Assembly: GCF_021603645.1 (NCBI RefSeq)
Contig: NZ_BQHJ01000001.1
Coordinates: forward strand, 124,001-188,000
Direction of reading: 5' to 3'
DNA length: 64,000 nucleotides
Origin: Pseudomonas pseudonitroreducens
GTDB taxonomy: Bacteria; Pseudomonadota; Gammaproteobacteria; Pseudomonadales; Pseudomonadaceae
Shown here: piece by piece, positions 42,331-53,950 of the stretch
Numbering within the stretch: the stretch's first letter is position 1
How the letters are laid out: each line of letters starts with the position of its first letter
The notes under the pieces: model-generated
The model's database searches: none
The model's input: only the letters and a program-made list of their open reading frames with translations
What the model was told of the DNA's origin: nothing
Translations under genes and position numbers: made by a program

Positions 42331-43224
42331 TCACGGCAATGCGCTGGACTGAAGGTGCTGCAGGCCTTGCTTGAGATGATCCACCAGTTGACGGACCTTG
42401 GGCGACAGGTGTCGCTGCTGTGGATACAGCGCCCAGACCCCGGTATTGGGCGGCCGATGTGCATCCAGCAGGGATATCAGGCTGCCGCTGCGCAGGTGCT
42501 CCAGCACGTAGTAATCCGGCAATTGGCACAAACCGAAGCCACGCAACGCGGCGTCCAGCACCGCCTGGCCACTGTTGCAGCGCCAGTTGCCTTGCACCCG
42601 GTGCTGGGTTTCCCGGCCATCCTCGAGAAAACTCCACTGGTCGCTGCTGCCCACCAGGCAGTTGTGCTGTGCCAGCTCGCCGATACCCTGTGGCGTGCCG
42701 TGGCGTGCGAGATACTCCGGTGTGGCACAGAGGTACATCACTCGCGGCGCCAGGCGCGTTGCCACCAGCCGCGAGTCGCTGAGGCGGCCAAGACGGATCG
42801 CCAGGTCGAAACCTTCGTGGAGCAGGTCGAGCTGGCGGTTGGACAGTTCGATCTCCACCCGCAGTTGTGGGAACTGCGCCATGAACTCATTGACCAGCGG
42901 CACCACGAATCGCTCGCCGTAGGCCACCGCGCAAGTCATGCGCAGCAGCCCCTTGGGTTCGGCGGACAGATCGCTGACTGCGCGCAGGGCTTCTTCCCGT
43001 GCGTCCTGCAGGCGTCGGCAATGCTGCAGGAAGGTCTGGCCGGCTTCGCTGAGCGTGACTTTGCGGGTGTTGCGGTAGAGCAGGCGGGTCTGCAGTCGCT
43101 CTTCCAGTCGTGCGACCTGGCGGCTGACGTGGGACGAAGACACCCCGAGGCGCTCGGCGGCGGCGGTGAACTGACCTGTTTCGGCGACGGCGACGAATTC
43201 GTCCAGCCCTTCCCAGCGATGCAT
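42331..43224 (-). CDS. gfnR: LysR-family regulator of formaldehyde detoxification (GfnR)
   Basis: A 297-residue LysR-type regulator: winged HTH at residues 1-60 (FTAAAERLGVSSSHVSRQVARLE) and a substrate-binding domain after about 90. It is divergent from adhC-fghA, and its position equals PA3630 (gfnR) of P. aeruginosa, the activator of glutathione-dependent formaldehyde neutralisation. A 9-base inverted repeat 17 bases upstream of its start is a good candidate operator. Confidence 0.88.
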   Translation of the reverse strand: MHRWEGLDEFVAVAETGQFTAAAERLGVSSSHVSRQVARLEERLQTRLLYRNTRKVTLSEAGQTFLQHCRRLQDAREEALRAVSDLSAEPKGLLRMTCAVAYGERFVVPLVNEFMAQFPQLRVEIELSNRQLDLLHEGFDLAIRLGRLSDSRLVATRLAPRVMYLCATPEYLARHGTPQGIGELAQHNCLVGSSDQWSFLEDGRETQHRVQGNWRCNSGQAVLDAALRGFGLCQLPDYYVLEHLRSGSLISLLDAHRPPNTGVWALYPQQRHLSPKVRQLVDHLKQGLQHLQSSALP

Positions 43225-43241
43225 CTGGATTGTCCCTGTAT

Positions 43242-44553
<1,312 letters not shown>

Positions 44554-44559
44554 TCGCGT

Positions 44560-44583
44560 GGCCGGGGCTTCGTGGCCCCGGCC
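44560..44583 (+). other. adhC-fghA intercistronic hairpin
   Basis: A 9-base perfect GC stem GGCCGGGGC / GCCCCGGCC with a 6-base loop, seven bases after the adhC stop and before the fghA AAGGAGG. No T-run follows, so it is more likely an mRNA-stabilising or processing hairpin than a terminator. Confidence 0.6.
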
Positions 44584-44603
44584 TCACGGAAAAGGAGGAC
44601 TCC

Positions 44604-45455
44604 ATGACGGATTCCATCGAACTGATCAGCAGCCAGAAAAGCTTTGGCGGCTGGCACCAGCGTTACCGCCACCGTTCCGAAACCCTCGGCTGCGAGATGG
44701 TGTTCGCGGTCTACCTGCCGCCCCAGGCCGAGCCTGAAGCGGGCTTGCCGGTACTGTACTGGCTGTCCGGCCTGACCTGCACCGACGAGAATTTCATGCA
44801 GAAGGCCGGCGCTCAGCGCATGGCTGCCGAGCTGGGACTGGTGATCGTCGCGCCGGACACCAGCCCGCGCGGGCCGGAAGTGCCGGGTGACCCGGATGGT
44901 GCGTGGGACTTCGGTCTCGGTGCGGGCTTCTACGTCAACGCCACCCAGGAGCCCTGGGCGCGGCACTACCGCATGCACGATTACGTGGTGCAGGAACTGC
45001 CGGCGCTGATCGAGGCGAACTTCCCGGTTTCCCGCAAGCGCGGCATCAGCGGACACTCCATGGGTGGCCATGGTGCCCTGATCTGCGCCCTGCGCAATCC
45101 GGGGCGTTACCTGTCATTGTCGGCCTTCGCGCCGATCACTCATCCGAGCGACTGTCCGTGGGGCCAGAAGGCACTGGGCCGTTTCCTGGGAGAGGACCCG
45201 GCCGCCTGGCGCGAATGGGATGCAGTGGAGCTGCTGGCGGGTGCCGTAGAGCGCCTGCCGATACTGGTGGATCAGGGCGATCGCGACGACTTCCTCGCCG
45301 TCCAGCTCAAGCCCGAAGCCTTGCACGAAGCCGCCGCTGCGGCCGGTCACCCGCTGCAACTGCGCCTGCAGCCCGGCTACGACCACAGTTATTACTTCAT
45401 TGCGAGCTTCATCGAAGATCACCTGCGCCACCACGCCGCAGCGCTCTGTGGCTGA
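44604..45455 (+). CDS. fghA: S-formylglutathione hydrolase
   Basis: Hydrolyses S-formylglutathione to formate and glutathione, completing formaldehyde detoxification with AdhC. 283 residues, esterase D family; nucleophile S152 in [12 protein letters not shown], oxyanion-hole region [13 protein letters not shown], and catalytic His near GYDHSYYF. The start follows AAGGAGG at 44592-44598. Confidence 0.95.
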   Translation: MTDSIELISSQKSFGGWHQRYRHRSETLGCEMVFAVYLPPQAEPEAGLPVLYWLSGLTCTDENFMQKAGAQRMAAELGLVIVAPDTSPRGPEVPGDPDGAWDFGLGAGFYVNATQEPWARHYRMHDYVVQELPALIEANFPVSRKRGISGHSMGGHGALICALRNPGRYLSLSAFAPITHPSDCPWGQKALGRFLGEDPAAWREWDAVELLAGAVERLPILVDQGDRDDFLAVQLKPEALHEAAAAAGHPLQLRLQPGYDHSYYFIASFIEDHLRHHAAALCG

Positions 45456-45486
45456 CACCCTCGGTGCGGTGATCCGGTAGAATCGA

Positions 45487-45513
45487 CGCCCTGACATCTA
45501 CAGGGCGTTTTTT
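45487..45513 (+). terminator. Terminator hairpin abutting the ispF start codon
   Basis: A 7-base stem CGCCCTG / CAGGGCG (45487-45493 with 45501-45507), 7-base loop, then six T (45508-45513), ending one base before the ispF ATG. It is well formed for Rho-independent termination after fghA. The only Shine-Dalgarno-like sequence for ispF (AGGG, 45502-45505) lies inside its descending arm. A TAGAAT -10-like element at 45478-45483 could start an ispF transcript that lacks the full stem. Confidence 0.75.
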
Positions 45514-45514
45514 C

Positions 45515-45988
45515 ATGCGTATCGGACATGGTTACGACGTGCACCGCTTCGGCGAGGGCGATTTCATCAACCTTGGCGGCGTGCGTATTCCCCACAAGTT
45601 CGGGCTGATTGCCCACTCCGACGGCGACGTGCTGTTGCACGCGCTCGCCGATGCCTTGCTGGGCGCCTGCGCGCTGGGCGATATCGGCAAGCACTTCCCC
45701 GACACCGACCCGCAGTTCAAGGGGGCCGACAGTCGCGCCTTGCTGCGCCACGTGCTGTCGCTGGTGGAAGCCAAGGGCTGGAAAGTGGAAAACGTCGATA
45801 CCACCATCATCGCCCAGGCGCCGAAGATGGCGCCGCACATCCAGAGCATGCGCGAGGCCATCGCCGCCGACCTGAAGGTTGAGCTGGAGCAGGTCAACGT
45901 CAAGGCCACCACCACCGAGAAGCTTGGCTTCACCGGCCGTGAAGAGGGCATTGCGGTCCACGCCGTCGCTTTGCTGGGGCGCGCATGA
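45515..45988 (+). CDS. ispF: 2-C-methyl-D-erythritol 2,4-cyclodiphosphate synthase
   Basis: Fifth step of the MEP pathway. 157 residues, trimeric. Zinc ligands D8 and H10 in HGYDVHRF and the downstream histidine in [12 protein letters not shown] are visible. Four-base overlap with truD. It leads the conserved ispF-truD-surE-pcm-nlpD-rpoS cluster. Confidence 0.97.
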   Translation: MRIGHGYDVHRFGEGDFINLGGVRIPHKFGLIAHSDGDVLLHALADALLGACALGDIGKHFPDTDPQFKGADSRALLRHVLSLVEAKGWKVENVDTTIIAQAPKMAPHIQSMREAIAADLKVELEQVNVKATTTEKLGFTGREEGIAVHAVALLGRA

Positions 45989-47043
45989 CCGAGTTGGAAC
46001 TGCTGGGCCCGCGCGCCCATGGCGATGCTTGCGGAAGCGCTGTGCTCAAGGCAGTGGCGGAAGACTTCCAGGTCGACGAAGTGCTGGACATCCCGCTCTC
46101 CGGTGATGGCGAACACCTCTGGCTGTGGGTCGAGAAGCGTGGCCTGAACACCGAGGAAGCCGCCCGCCGTCTGGCGCGCGCTGCCGGTGTGCCGGTAAAG
46201 ATGATCAGCTACGCCGGGCTCAAGGACCGCCAGGCGCTGACCCGCCAGTGGTTCAGCCTGCACCTGCCTGGCAAGTCCGATCCGGACCTGGCCGCCGCCG
46301 AGGACGACAGCCTGCGTATTCTCGAACGCAACCGCCACCGCCGCAAACTGCAGCGGGGCGCGCATTCGGCCAACGGCTTCACCTTGCGCCTGACTGAGTT
46401 GAAGGCGGATCACGAACAGCTCGAGGCGCGCTTGAAAGCGATCACGGCCCTGGGCGTACCGAACTACTTCGGCACCCAGCGCTTCGGCCATGACGGTGGC
46501 AACGTCTTTGACGCCCGGGGCTTCGCCGAGCGCGGCAAGCTGCCGGAACATCGCAACATGCGTTCGCGGTTGCTTTCGGCGGCGCGTAGCTACGTTTTCA
46601 ACCAGGTACTGGCACGCCGCGTGGCAGAAGGAACCTGGAACCAGGCGCAGGTCGGCGATCTGCTGGCGTTCACCGACAGCCGCAGTTTCTTCCCCGCTGG
46701 CGAAGCAGAATGTTCTGATCCACGCCTCGCGGCGCTGGATCTGCATCCCACCGGGCCGATGTGGGGCGAGGGCGATTCCCCGGCGACGAACCATCCCGGA
46801 GACATGGAGCGCGCTGTCCAGCAGGCTGAGATGGCGCTTTGCCAGTGGCTCGCCAGTGCGGACATGGCGCACGAACGGCGCATTCTGCGCCTCCCCATCC
46901 CGGGCCTTACATGGCATTATCCCGCCCCTGACATTCTGCAACTGGAATTCGTCCTGCCGGCTGGCTGCTTCGCCACCGTGGTAGTGCGCGAGCTGATCGA
47001 CCTCGTGCCGGCAGGGCAGACGGAAAGCCCATGCGCATATTGA
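45985..47043 (+). CDS. truD: tRNA pseudouridine(13) synthase TruD
   Basis: Makes pseudouridine 13 in tRNA-Glu. 352 residues; the catalytic Asp is D81 in [15 protein letters not shown], matching D80 of E. coli TruD. The TruD insertion domain follows in the C-terminal half. Overlaps ispF by four and surE by 13 bases. Confidence 0.96.
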   Translation: MTELELLGPRAHGDACGSAVLKAVAEDFQVDEVLDIPLSGDGEHLWLWVEKRGLNTEEAARRLARAAGVPVKMISYAGLKDRQALTRQWFSLHLPGKSDPDLAAAEDDSLRILERNRHRRKLQRGAHSANGFTLRLTELKADHEQLEARLKAITALGVPNYFGTQRFGHDGGNVFDARGFAERGKLPEHRNMRSRLLSAARSYVFNQVLARRVAEGTWNQAQVGDLLAFTDSRSFFPAGEAECSDPRLAALDLHPTGPMWGEGDSPATNHPGDMERAVQQAEMALCQWLASADMAHERRILRLPIPGLTWHYPAPDILQLEFVLPAGCFATVVVRELIDLVPAGQTESPCAY

Positions 47044-47789
47044 TTGCCAACGACGACGGGGTCACTGCACCCGGTATCGCCGCGCTTCACGACGCGCTGT
47101 CCGATTATGCGGACTGCATCGTGATCGCCCCGGAAGCCGATCGTAGCGGAGCGAGTAGTTCGCTGACGCTGGATCGGCCGCTGCATCCCCATCGCCTGGG
47201 CAATGGTTTCATCAGCCTCAACGGTACCCCGACCGACTGCGTGCACCTGGGCCTCAACGGCCTGCTCGAAGAAGTGCCGGAAATGGTCGTCTCGGGCATC
47301 AACCTCGGTGCCAACCTGGGCGATGACGTGCTCTATTCGGGTACCGTGGCAGCGGCCCTGGAGGGGCGCTTCCTGTCCCGCCCGGCCTTCGCCTTCTCGT
47401 TGTGCTCGCGGCTGACGGACAATCTGCCGGCCGCGATGCACTTCGCCCGCCTGCTGGTGGAGTCCCACGAGAAGCTCGACTTGCCGCCGCGCACCGTGCT
47501 CAACGTGAATATCCCCAACCTGCCGCTGGAGCGCATCAAGGGCATCCAGATGACTCGCCTGGGGCACCGTGCTCGTGCCAAGCCGCCGGTCAAGGTGGTC
47601 AATCCGCGCGGCAAGGAAGGCTACTGGATTGCCGCTGCCGGCGATGCCGAAGACGGAGGCGAGGGCACTGATTTCCACGCCGTCATGCAAGGCTACGTGT
47701 CGATTACGCCGCTGCAGATGGACCGGACCTTCCGGGAGGCGTTCAATGTCCTTGGCGACTGGCTCGGAGGGCTCGACCATGGCCAATGA
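47031..47789 (+). CDS. surE: 5'/3'-nucleotidase SurE
   Basis: Metal-dependent nucleotidase/exopolyphosphatase linked to stationary-phase survival. 252 residues beginning [10 protein letters not shown], where D8 and D9 are metal ligands; [11 protein letters not shown] and [19 protein letters not shown] complete the active site. The gene starts inside truD and its end carries the Shine-Dalgarno for pcm. Confidence 0.96.
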   Translation: MRILIANDDGVTAPGIAALHDALSDYADCIVIAPEADRSGASSSLTLDRPLHPHRLGNGFISLNGTPTDCVHLGLNGLLEEVPEMVVSGINLGANLGDDVLYSGTVAAALEGRFLSRPAFAFSLCSRLTDNLPAAMHFARLLVESHEKLDLPPRTVLNVNIPNLPLERIKGIQMTRLGHRARAKPPVKVVNPRGKEGYWIAAAGDAEDGGEGTDFHAVMQGYVSITPLQMDRTFREAFNVLGDWLGGLDHGQ

Positions 47790-48450
47790 ATTGTCGCGCC
47801 GCGGCGGTATCGGCATGACCTCCCAGCGTACCCGTGAGCGGCTGATCCAGCGTCTGTACGAAGAGGGCCTGTCCAACGCCCACGTACTCGAAGTGATCCG
47901 CCGTACACCGCGTCACCTGTTCGTCGACGAGGCGCTGTCGCACCGCGCCTATGAAGACACCGCGCTGCCCATCGGGCACAACCAGACCATCTCGCAGCCC
48001 TTCATGGTGGCGCGGATGACCGAACTGCTGCTGGCCGCCGGCCCGCTGGACAAGGTGCTGGAGATCGGCACCGGCTCTGGCTACCAGACCGCCGTATTGT
48101 CGCAGCTGGTGGAGCGGGTGTTCTCCGTCGAGCGCATCCAGGCCCTGCAGGACCGCGCCAAGGAACGACTTGCGGAGCTAAACCTGAGAAATGTTGTCTT
48201 TCGTTGGGGCGATGGCTGGGAAGGCTGGCCCGCCCTGGCGCCTTACAACGGCATCATCGTCACTGCGGCAGCGGCCGAGGTCCCGCAGGCATTGCTGGAC
48301 CAGTTGGCGCCAGGGGGGCGACTGGTAATTCCGGTCGGTGGCGGCGAGGTGCAGCAGCTGATGCTGATTGTCCGCACCGAGGATGGCTTCCAGCGCCAGG
48401 TGCTGGACTCCGTACGCTTCGTACCGCTGCTCAACGGTCCGCTAGGCTGA
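47779..48450 (+). CDS. pcm: Protein-L-isoaspartate O-methyltransferase
   Basis: Repairs isoaspartyl damage in aged proteins using SAM. The SAM motif is [15 protein letters not shown]. Two starts are possible. The ATG at 47779 has a perfect GGAGG eight bases before it and overlaps surE, giving 223 residues; the ATG at 47815 ([12 protein letters not shown]) gives 211 residues, the length I recall for P. aeruginosa, but has only a weak GGCGG upstream. The first was chosen on the ribosome-binding site. Confidence 0.93.
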   Translation: MANELSRRGGIGMTSQRTRERLIQRLYEEGLSNAHVLEVIRRTPRHLFVDEALSHRAYEDTALPIGHNQTISQPFMVARMTELLLAAGPLDKVLEIGTGSGYQTAVLSQLVERVFSVERIQALQDRAKERLAELNLRNVVFRWGDGWEGWPALAPYNGIIVTAAAAEVPQALLDQLAPGGRLVIPVGGGEVQQLMLIVRTEDGFQRQVLDSVRFVPLLNGPLG

Positions 48451-48522
48451 GAGCAAGCGGGCAAGACTGCGGTAACTGCCGGCCAGTGAGGCTGGACGTC
48501 AATTCATGGATAAGGGGGATGG

Positions 48523-49371
48523 GTGAGCTTGACAGCGACCCTGTATCAACGGAACTGGATCAAGGGCCTGGGCCACGCTGTGGTGGCGATTGCCGTCTGT
48601 TCCCTGCTGGCGGCCTGTTCTTCGACTTCGCGCAGCACCACGACCGTGGTGGACCGCAACGCCCAGCAGAAGCCGACTGTCACCAGCGGCCAGTACGTGG
48701 TGCGTCCCGGTGACACGCTCTATTCCATCGCTTTCCGTTACGGCTGGGACTGGAAAGCCCTTGCCGCGCGCAACAACATCTCGGCGCCGTACACCATTCG
48801 CCCGGGTCAGGCCATCCGCTTCGATGGCGGCTCGTCGACAACGCCATCAGTCGCGAAAAACACAACGCCTGTCGCCCCGGTAGTCGTCAACAAACCGACA
48901 TCCACGCCTGCGAGCGCCAGCAAACCGACCACTCCCGTCGTTACTACTCCCGCGCAGCCGCCCGCCACTGGCGGAACTCCGGCAGTGGCAGGAGGGGCTG
49001 CGGGGGGCTGGATATGGCCAACCAATGGCACTCTGATTGGGCGTTTTGCATCAAACGGCAGTTTGAATAAAGGGATTGATATAGGCGGGCAATTGGGCCA
49101 GCCTGTCCTGGCTGCGTCTAATGGCACGGTGGTGTACGCCGGTAGTGGTTTGCGGGGCTACGGCGAACTCGTGATCATCAAGCACAGTGATACCTACGTA
49201 AGCGCCTACGGCCACAACCGGAGGTTGCTGGTGCGGGAAGGGCAACAGGTCAAAGTCGGGCAGAACATTGCCGAGATGGGCTCCACAGGGACTGACCGGG
49301 TGAAGCTGCACTTTGAGATTCGCCGCCAGGGTAAACCTGTAGATCCGCTGCAATACCTGCCAAGTCGTTGA
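48523..49371 (+). CDS. nlpD: Lipoprotein NlpD (LysM and M23 domains)
   Basis: Divisome-associated lipoprotein that activates a cell-wall amidase. 282 residues from a GTG at 48523 after AAGGGGGA. Signal peptide with lipobox LLAAC (Cys about 32), LysM domain about 58-100 (VVRPGDTLYSIAFRYGWDWK), a Thr/Pro-rich linker, then a C-terminal LytM/M23 domain from about 165. The rpoS promoter in pseudomonads and enterics lies within nlpD. Confidence 0.94.
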   Translation: MSLTATLYQRNWIKGLGHAVVAIAVCSLLAACSSTSRSTTTVVDRNAQQKPTVTSGQYVVRPGDTLYSIAFRYGWDWKALAARNNISAPYTIRPGQAIRFDGGSSTTPSVAKNTTPVAPVVVNKPTSTPASASKPTTPVVTTPAQPPATGGTPAVAGGAAGGWIWPTNGTLIGRFASNGSLNKGIDIGGQLGQPVLAASNGTVVYAGSGLRGYGELVIIKHSDTYVSAYGHNRRLLVREGQQVKVGQNIAEMGSTGTDRVKLHFEIRRQGKPVDPLQYLPSR

Positions 49372-49466
49372 TGCTGGCTGTTCCCCTGCGTGGGTGAGCG
49401 GGCCTAGGTGTCCTAAGGATAAGGACGCACCTGGGCTTGTTGTCGAACTCAGCAAGGGATAACGAC

Positions 49467-50471
49467 ATGGCACTTAAAAAAGAAGGGCCGGAGTTTGACG
49501 TAGATGATGAAGTGCTCCTGCTGGAGCCTGGCATCATCCTTGAAGAGTCGCTTGCCGAAGAGCAGGTATCGCTTCGAGTCACTCCTAAAGCCACCTCACT
49601 CTCCTCTCTCAAGCAACACAAGCACATCGACTACAGCCGCGCGCTCGACGCGACCCAGCTGTATCTGAATGAAATCGGTTTCTCGCCGCTCCTGACTCCG
49701 GAAGAGGAAGTCCACTTTGCGCGTCTCGCGCAGAAGGGCGACCCAGCCGGTCGGCGGCGAATGATCGAAAGTAACCTGCGTCTGGTGGTGAAGATCGCGC
49801 GACGTTACGTCAACCGCGGTCTCTCCCTGCTCGACCTGATCGAAGAGGGTAACCTCGGGTTGATCCGCGCGGTGGAGAAGTTCGATCCCGAGCGTGGTTT
49901 CCGCTTCTCCACCTACGCAACCTGGTGGATTCGTCAGACCATCGAACGGGCCATCATGAACCAGACCCGCACCATCCGTTTGCCGATCCACGTGGTGAAG
50001 GAGCTCAACGTCTATCTGCGGGCTGCTCGCGAACTGACCCACAAGCTGGACCACGAGCCGTCGCCCGAGGAAATCGCCAATCTGCTCGAGAAGCCGGTCG
50101 ACGAGGTGAAGCGGATGCTCGGTCTGAACGAGCGGGTCACTTCGGTGGATGTCTCTCTCGGTCCGGATTCGGACAAGACCCTTCTCGATACCTTGACCGA
50201 TGACCGTCCCACCGACCCCTGTGAACTGCTGCAGGACGACGATCTCAGCGAGAGCATCGATCTGTGGCTGTCGGAACTGACCGACAAGCAGCGCGAGGTG
50301 GTGATTCGCCGCTTTGGCCTGCGCGGCCACGAAAGCAGCACCCTGGAGGAGGTCGGCCAGGAAATCGGTCTGACCCGCGAGCGGGTCCGGCAGATTCAGG
50401 TCGAAGCCCTCAAGCGTCTGCGGGAGATCCTCGAGAAGAATGGCCTGTCGAGCGACGCACTGTTCCAGTAG
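49467..50471 (+). CDS. rpoS: Stationary-phase sigma factor RpoS
   Basis: Sigma-38 of RNA polymerase for stationary phase and stress. 334 residues from the ATG at 49467, equal to P. aeruginosa. Region 1.2 starts at about 57 ([11 protein letters not shown]), region 2 with [27 protein letters not shown], and region 4 ends with [18 protein letters not shown]. It is followed by a Rho-independent terminator and then the rsmZ regulatory region. Confidence 0.98.
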   Translation: MALKKEGPEFDVDDEVLLLEPGIILEESLAEEQVSLRVTPKATSLSSLKQHKHIDYSRALDATQLYLNEIGFSPLLTPEEEVHFARLAQKGDPAGRRRMIESNLRLVVKIARRYVNRGLSLLDLIEEGNLGLIRAVEKFDPERGFRFSTYATWWIRQTIERAIMNQTRTIRLPIHVVKELNVYLRAARELTHKLDHEPSPEEIANLLEKPVDEVKRMLGLNERVTSVDVSLGPDSDKTLLDTLTDDRPTDPCELLQDDDLSESIDLWLSELTDKQREVVIRRFGLRGHESSTLEEVGQEIGLTRERVRQIQVEALKRLREILEKNGLSSDALFQ

Positions 50472-50492
50472 CGCACTGGCCGACAATAAAGG

Positions 50493-50517
50493 AGCCCGGA
50501 TGATTCCGGGCTTTTTT
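50493..50517 (+). terminator. rpoS Rho-independent terminator
   Basis: Stem AGCCCGGA / TCCGGGCT (50493-50500 with 50505-50512), TGAT loop, then six T. It lies 21 bases after the rpoS stop. Confidence 0.92.
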
Positions 50518-50528
50518 ATGCGTCGCGA

Positions 50529-50546
50529 TGTAAGCATTCGCTTACA
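50529..50546 (+). promoter_or_regulatory. GacA upstream activating sequence of rsmZ
   Basis: Exact match to TGTAAG-N6-CTTACA (here N6 is CATTCG), the palindrome bound by the response regulator GacA. It is centred about 172 bases upstream of the predicted rsmZ start, a distance like that reported for rsmZ in Pseudomonas. Confidence 0.93.
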
Positions 50547-50589
50547 CAGTGTGTGAGTGTTCAGCTTGAAATGTCGCCAGCCTCGGCGA

Positions 50590-50636
50590 CTAATATCTAT
50601 ATCATGTTGTTTTTTAAAGATTTTATTTTATATCGG
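50590..50636. promoter_or_regulatory. AT-rich tract between UAS and rsmZ promoter
   Basis: About 47 bases that are almost all A and T, with runs such as TTGTTTTTTAAAG and TTTTATTTTATAT, in otherwise GC-rich DNA. In P. aeruginosa the H-NS-like proteins MvaT/MvaU bind AT-rich DNA at this place and silence rsmZ; the same role here is inferred from position and composition. Confidence 0.55.
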
Positions 50637-50673
50637 AGGCGCGGGGATGGTCGGGTGCGCGGAAGTGACCCAG

Positions 50674-50701
50674 TTGCCGCGGCACGGTAGGCGGGTAATA
50701 T
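50674..50701 (+). promoter_or_regulatory. rsmZ core promoter
   Basis: TTGCCG (50674-50679) and TAATAT (50696-50701) with 16-base spacing, placing the start at about 50708-50710, where the sequence CGTACA begins as in known RsmZ transcripts. Confidence 0.75.
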
Positions 50702-50709
50702 CACCCCTG

Positions 50710-50827
50710 CGTACACGGAAAGACGCAGGCCGGTAAGGATGCCGGTCAGGAGCCACCGCAGGATGCGGTTCATCAGGATGATGAAGAAGGGAAGAAAGAG
50801 TGGGCGGGTTATCCCGCCCCTTTTTTT
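50710..50827 (+). ncRNA. rsmZ: Regulatory small RNA RsmZ
   Basis: About 118 nt between rpoS and fdxA, the rsmZ locus of Pseudomonas. It carries six GGA motifs, several in hairpin loops: CCGG-TAAGGATG-CCGG, CCGC-AGGAT-GCGG and CATC-AGG-GATG. It ends in a strong terminator GGGCGGG-TTAT-CCCGCCC followed by seven or more T. RsmZ sequesters RsmA/CsrA-family proteins to release translation of secondary-metabolism, biofilm and virulence genes; it is driven by GacS/GacA through the UAS at 50529-50546. An antisense ORF over it is a shadow. Confidence 0.93.
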
Positions 50828-50857
50828 GCCCGCAGAAAAGTGGAATCCCAGATGCAG

Positions 50858-50882
50858 AAAGGCCCGCACCAGGCGGGCCTTT
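50858..50882 (-). terminator. fdxA terminator
   Basis: A 10-base perfect stem AAAGGCCCGC / GCGGGCCTTT with a 5-base loop, 24 bases beyond the fdxA stop. It is symmetric enough to serve both strands; T-rich sequence follows on the plus strand and only a short T-run on the minus strand. Confidence 0.75.
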
Positions 50883-50905
50883 TCTATTTCTGGAAGCAGT
50901 AGAAC

Positions 50906-51229
50906 TCAGCGCTCCAGGTACTGCATCTTGTTCGGCTTGCCATCCCACTCTTCGGCGTCCGGCAGGGAATCCTTCTTCTCGGTGATGTTCGGCCATACAT
51001 CGGCCAGATCCTTGTTCAGCTCGATGAACTCCTGCATGCCATCCGGGACTTCGTCTTCGGAGAAGATCGCCTGTGCCGGACATTCCGGTTCGCACAGGGC
51101 GCAGTCAATGCACTCATCCGGGTGGATGACCAGGAAGTTCGGGCCTTCGTAGAAGCAGTCCACCGGGCATACTTCCACGCAGTCGGTGTATTTGCACTTG
51201 ATGCAGTTGTCGGTGACGACGAAGGTCAT
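50906..51229 (-). CDS. fdxA: 7Fe ferredoxin FdxA
   Basis: Electron carrier with one [3Fe-4S] and one [4Fe-4S] cluster, 107 residues, closely like Azotobacter ferredoxin I. Cysteines C9, C17, C21 and C40, C43, C46, C50 match the ligand pattern (each Azotobacter position plus one), and C12 and C25 the two non-ligand cysteines. Found downstream of mutS on the same strand, as in P. aeruginosa. Confidence 0.96.
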   Translation of the reverse strand: MTFVVTDNCIKCKYTDCVEVCPVDCFYEGPNFLVIHPDECIDCALCEPECPAQAIFSEDEVPDGMQEFIELNKDLADVWPNITEKKDSLPDAEEWDGKPNKMQYLER

Positions 51230-51294
51230 TTCTAATTTTCTCCTCAGGCGGGCGGCTAAGCGCGCGCGATTCTAGCAGCTTGTCCCGCGGTCCG

Positions 51295-53868
51295 TCAGAC
51301 CCGCATCTTCCATGCATATAACAATTCGAGAGCTTGACGTGGTGTCAGGTCATCGGGGCTGACACGCATCAGCTCTTCGACGATCGGATGCGGCAGGCTG
51401 GCGAACAGGTCACTTTGCAGTGGTGCCGGGCTTTTCGGGTCGGTGGTGCGCGGTGCTTCGTGGGGCAGGCTGGTGGTTTCCAGGCGTGACAGATGCTCGC
51501 GGGCGCGCTGAATTACCGCACCCGGTACGCCCGCCAGTTGCGCCACTGCCAGGCCGTAACTCTGGCTGGCCGGGCCGGGCAGGACGTGGTGCAGGAAGAC
51601 GATGCGCTCGTTGTGCTCGGTGGCGTTCAGGTGCACGTTTGCTACAGCCGGTTCGCTTTCCGGCAGCACGGTCAGCTCGAAATAGTGGGTGGCGAACAGG
51701 GTAAAGGCACGCAGCTTCGCCAGATGTTCGGCGGCGGACCAGGCCAGCGACAGTCCGTCGAAAGTGCTGGTGCCACGGCCCACTTCGTCCATCAGCACCA
51801 GGCTGCGGTCGCTGGCGTTGTGCAGAATGTTCGCGGTTTCACTCATTTCCACCATGAAGGTGGAGCGGCCGCCGGCAAGGTCGTCGGAGGAGCCGATGCG
51901 GGTGAAGATGCGGTCCACCAAGGACAGCTCACAGCGTGCGGCCGGGACGAAACTGCCGATATGTGCCAGCAGCACGATAAGCGCTGTTTGCCGCATATAG
52001 GTCGATTTACCGCCCATATTCGGACCAGTAATCACCAACATACGGGTGTCTTCGTCGAGATTCAGGTCGTTGGCGACGAACGGCGTGTCCAGTACCTGCT
52101 CGACCACCGGATGGCGGCCCTGCTCGATGAGAATGCCGGACTCTTCGACGAAGCGGGGGCGGTTCAGGTCGAGATTCAGTGCACGTTCGGCGAGGTTGGT
52201 CAGCACGTCCAGTTCGGCCAGTGCGGCAGCTGTGTCCTGCAGCGGCGCCAGTTGGCCGATCAGCAGTTCCAGCAGTTCTTCGTAGAGTTGCTTCTCACGG
52301 GCGAGGGCGCGGCTCTGGGCCGACAGCGCCTTGTCCTCGAAAGCCTTCAGCTCCGGCGTGATGAAGCGCTCAGCGCCCTTCAGGGTCTGGCGGCGGATGT
52401 AGTCAGCGGGAGCCTGTTCGGCCTGCACACGGGGCAGTTCGATGTAGTAACCGTGGATGCGGTTGTAGCCAACCTTCAGGTTCGGCAGGCCAGTACGAGC
52501 CTTTTCGCGGGTTTCCAGGTCCATCAGGTACTGGCCGGCGTTCTCGCTGAGCATCTGCAGCTCGTCCAGCTCGGCGTCGTAGCCGCGGGCGATGACGCCG
52601 CCGTCGCGGATCACCGCTGGCGGGTTCTCGATCACGGCCCGGGCCAGCAGGTCGGCCAGCTCCGGGTAGGTGCGGATGCTGCTGGCCAGTTCGCCCAGGT
52701 GCGGGGCTTCCAGTTCAAGCATGCCGTTCTGCAGTTGCGGCAGCGCGGCAAGGGCGTCGCGCAGTCGGGCGAGATCACGCGGGCGGGCGTTGCGCAGGCC
52801 GATTCGGGCGAGAATCCGCTCGACATCGCCGATTTCCTTCAGCTGTGGCTGGAGGGTCTCGAAGCGATAACGCTCCAGCAGACAGGCGATAGAGTCCTGG
52901 CGGGCTTCGAGGACGGCACGGTCGCGCAATGGGCGATTCAGCCAGCGGGTCAGCAGGCGGCTGCCCATGGCGGTCTGGCAGCGATCGACTACCGATTGCA
53001 GGGTATTGTCGCGGCCGCCGGCAAGGTTGGTATCCAGCTCCAGGTTGCGGCGGCTGGCGCCATCGAGGATCACGGTGTCGTCGATGCGTTCATGACGCAG
53101 GCTGCGCAGGTGCGGCAGGGCGGTACGCTGGGTTTCCTTGGCGTAGGCCAGCAGGCAGCCTGCGGCACCGATGGCCAGGGTCAGTTCCTGGCAGCCGAAG
53201 CCCTTGAGGTCCTGCACGCCGAATTGCTGGCACAGGCTCTTTTTCGCCGAGTCGCGATCGAAGTCCCAGGGCGCGCGGCGATGCGAGCCACGGCGTTTCT
53301 CTGCTGGCAGGCCCTGGGGCCAGTCGTCGGGGATCAGCAGCTCGGCGGGATTCAGGCGCTCCAGTTCGGCCAGCAGGGTTTCCCAGCCTTTTATTTCCTG
53401 GACGTTGAAACGGCCGCTGGTGATGTCCAGCACGGCCAGGCCGAACAGGCGCTCATCGCCCAGCACGGCGGCAATCAGGTTGTCGCGGCGCTCGTCGAGC
53501 AGCGCTTCGTCACTGACTGTACCGGGAGTCAGGATGCGTACGACCTGGCGCTCCACTGGCCCCTTGCTGGTGGCCGGATCACCGATCTGTTCGCAGATCA
53601 CTACCGATTCGCCGAGCTTGACCAGCTTGGCCAGGTAGCCCTCTGCAGAATGGAACGGAATGCCGGCCATGGGAATGGAGTTGCCGGCAGACTGCCCGCG
53701 TGCAGTCAGGGTGATGTCCAGCAGCTTGGCGGCCTTCTTGGCGTCCTCGTAGAACAGCTCGTAGAAGTCGCCCATGCGGTAGAACATCAACTGATCTGGA
53801 TGCTGGTTCTTCAGCCTCCAGTACTGCTGCATCATTGGTGTGTGGGCGGAGAGGTCGCTCTGACTCAT
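51295..53868 (-). CDS. mutS: DNA mismatch repair protein MutS
   Basis: Mismatch-recognition ATPase, 857 residues. The mismatch-contact motif is in [14 protein letters not shown] near the N-terminus, Walker A is [13 protein letters not shown], and [12 protein letters not shown] is Walker B/signature. The start at 53868 ([17 protein letters not shown]) matches the family; an ATG ten codons upstream is possible but unsupported. Confidence 0.97.
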   Translation of the reverse strand: MSQSDLSAHTPMMQQYWRLKNQHPDQLMFYRMGDFYELFYEDAKKAAKLLDITLTARGQSAGNSIPMAGIPFHSAEGYLAKLVKLGESVVICEQIGDPATSKGPVERQVVRILTPGTVSDEALLDERRDNLIAAVLGDERLFGLAVLDITSGRFNVQEIKGWETLLAELERLNPAELLIPDDWPQGLPAEKRRGSHRRAPWDFDRDSAKKSLCQQFGVQDLKGFGCQELTLAIGAAGCLLAYAKETQRTALPHLRSLRHERIDDTVILDGASRRNLELDTNLAGGRDNTLQSVVDRCQTAMGSRLLTRWLNRPLRDRAVLEARQDSIACLLERYRFETLQPQLKEIGDVERILARIGLRNARPRDLARLRDALAALPQLQNGMLELEAPHLGELASSIRTYPELADLLARAVIENPPAVIRDGGVIARGYDAELDELQMLSENAGQYLMDLETREKARTGLPNLKVGYNRIHGYYIELPRVQAEQAPADYIRRQTLKGAERFITPELKAFEDKALSAQSRALAREKQLYEELLELLIGQLAPLQDTAAALAELDVLTNLAERALNLDLNRPRFVEESGILIEQGRHPVVEQVLDTPFVANDLNLDEDTRMLVITGPNMGGKSTYMRQTALIVLLAHIGSFVPAARCELSLVDRIFTRIGSSDDLAGGRSTFMVEMSETANILHNASDRSLVLMDEVGRGTSTFDGLSLAWSAAEHLAKLRAFTLFATHYFELTVLPESEPAVANVHLNATEHNERIVFLHHVLPGPASQSYGLAVAQLAGVPGAVIQRAREHLSRLETTSLPHEAPRTTDPKSPAPLQSDLFASLPHPIVEELMRVSPDDLTPRQALELLYAWKMRV

Positions 53869-53950
53869 GGCTTCTGGCTGTCCGGCTTCAACATGCAAAA
53901 GCGCCTAGTGTACGGTATCCACCTCGCCTTCTTTAACCCCGGAGCGCACT

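Noticed and set aside
50597-50869. A 90-codon minus-strand ORF over rsmZ
   Set aside because: It is antisense to a well-supported small RNA gene and its control region, has no ribosome-binding site, and spans a terminator.
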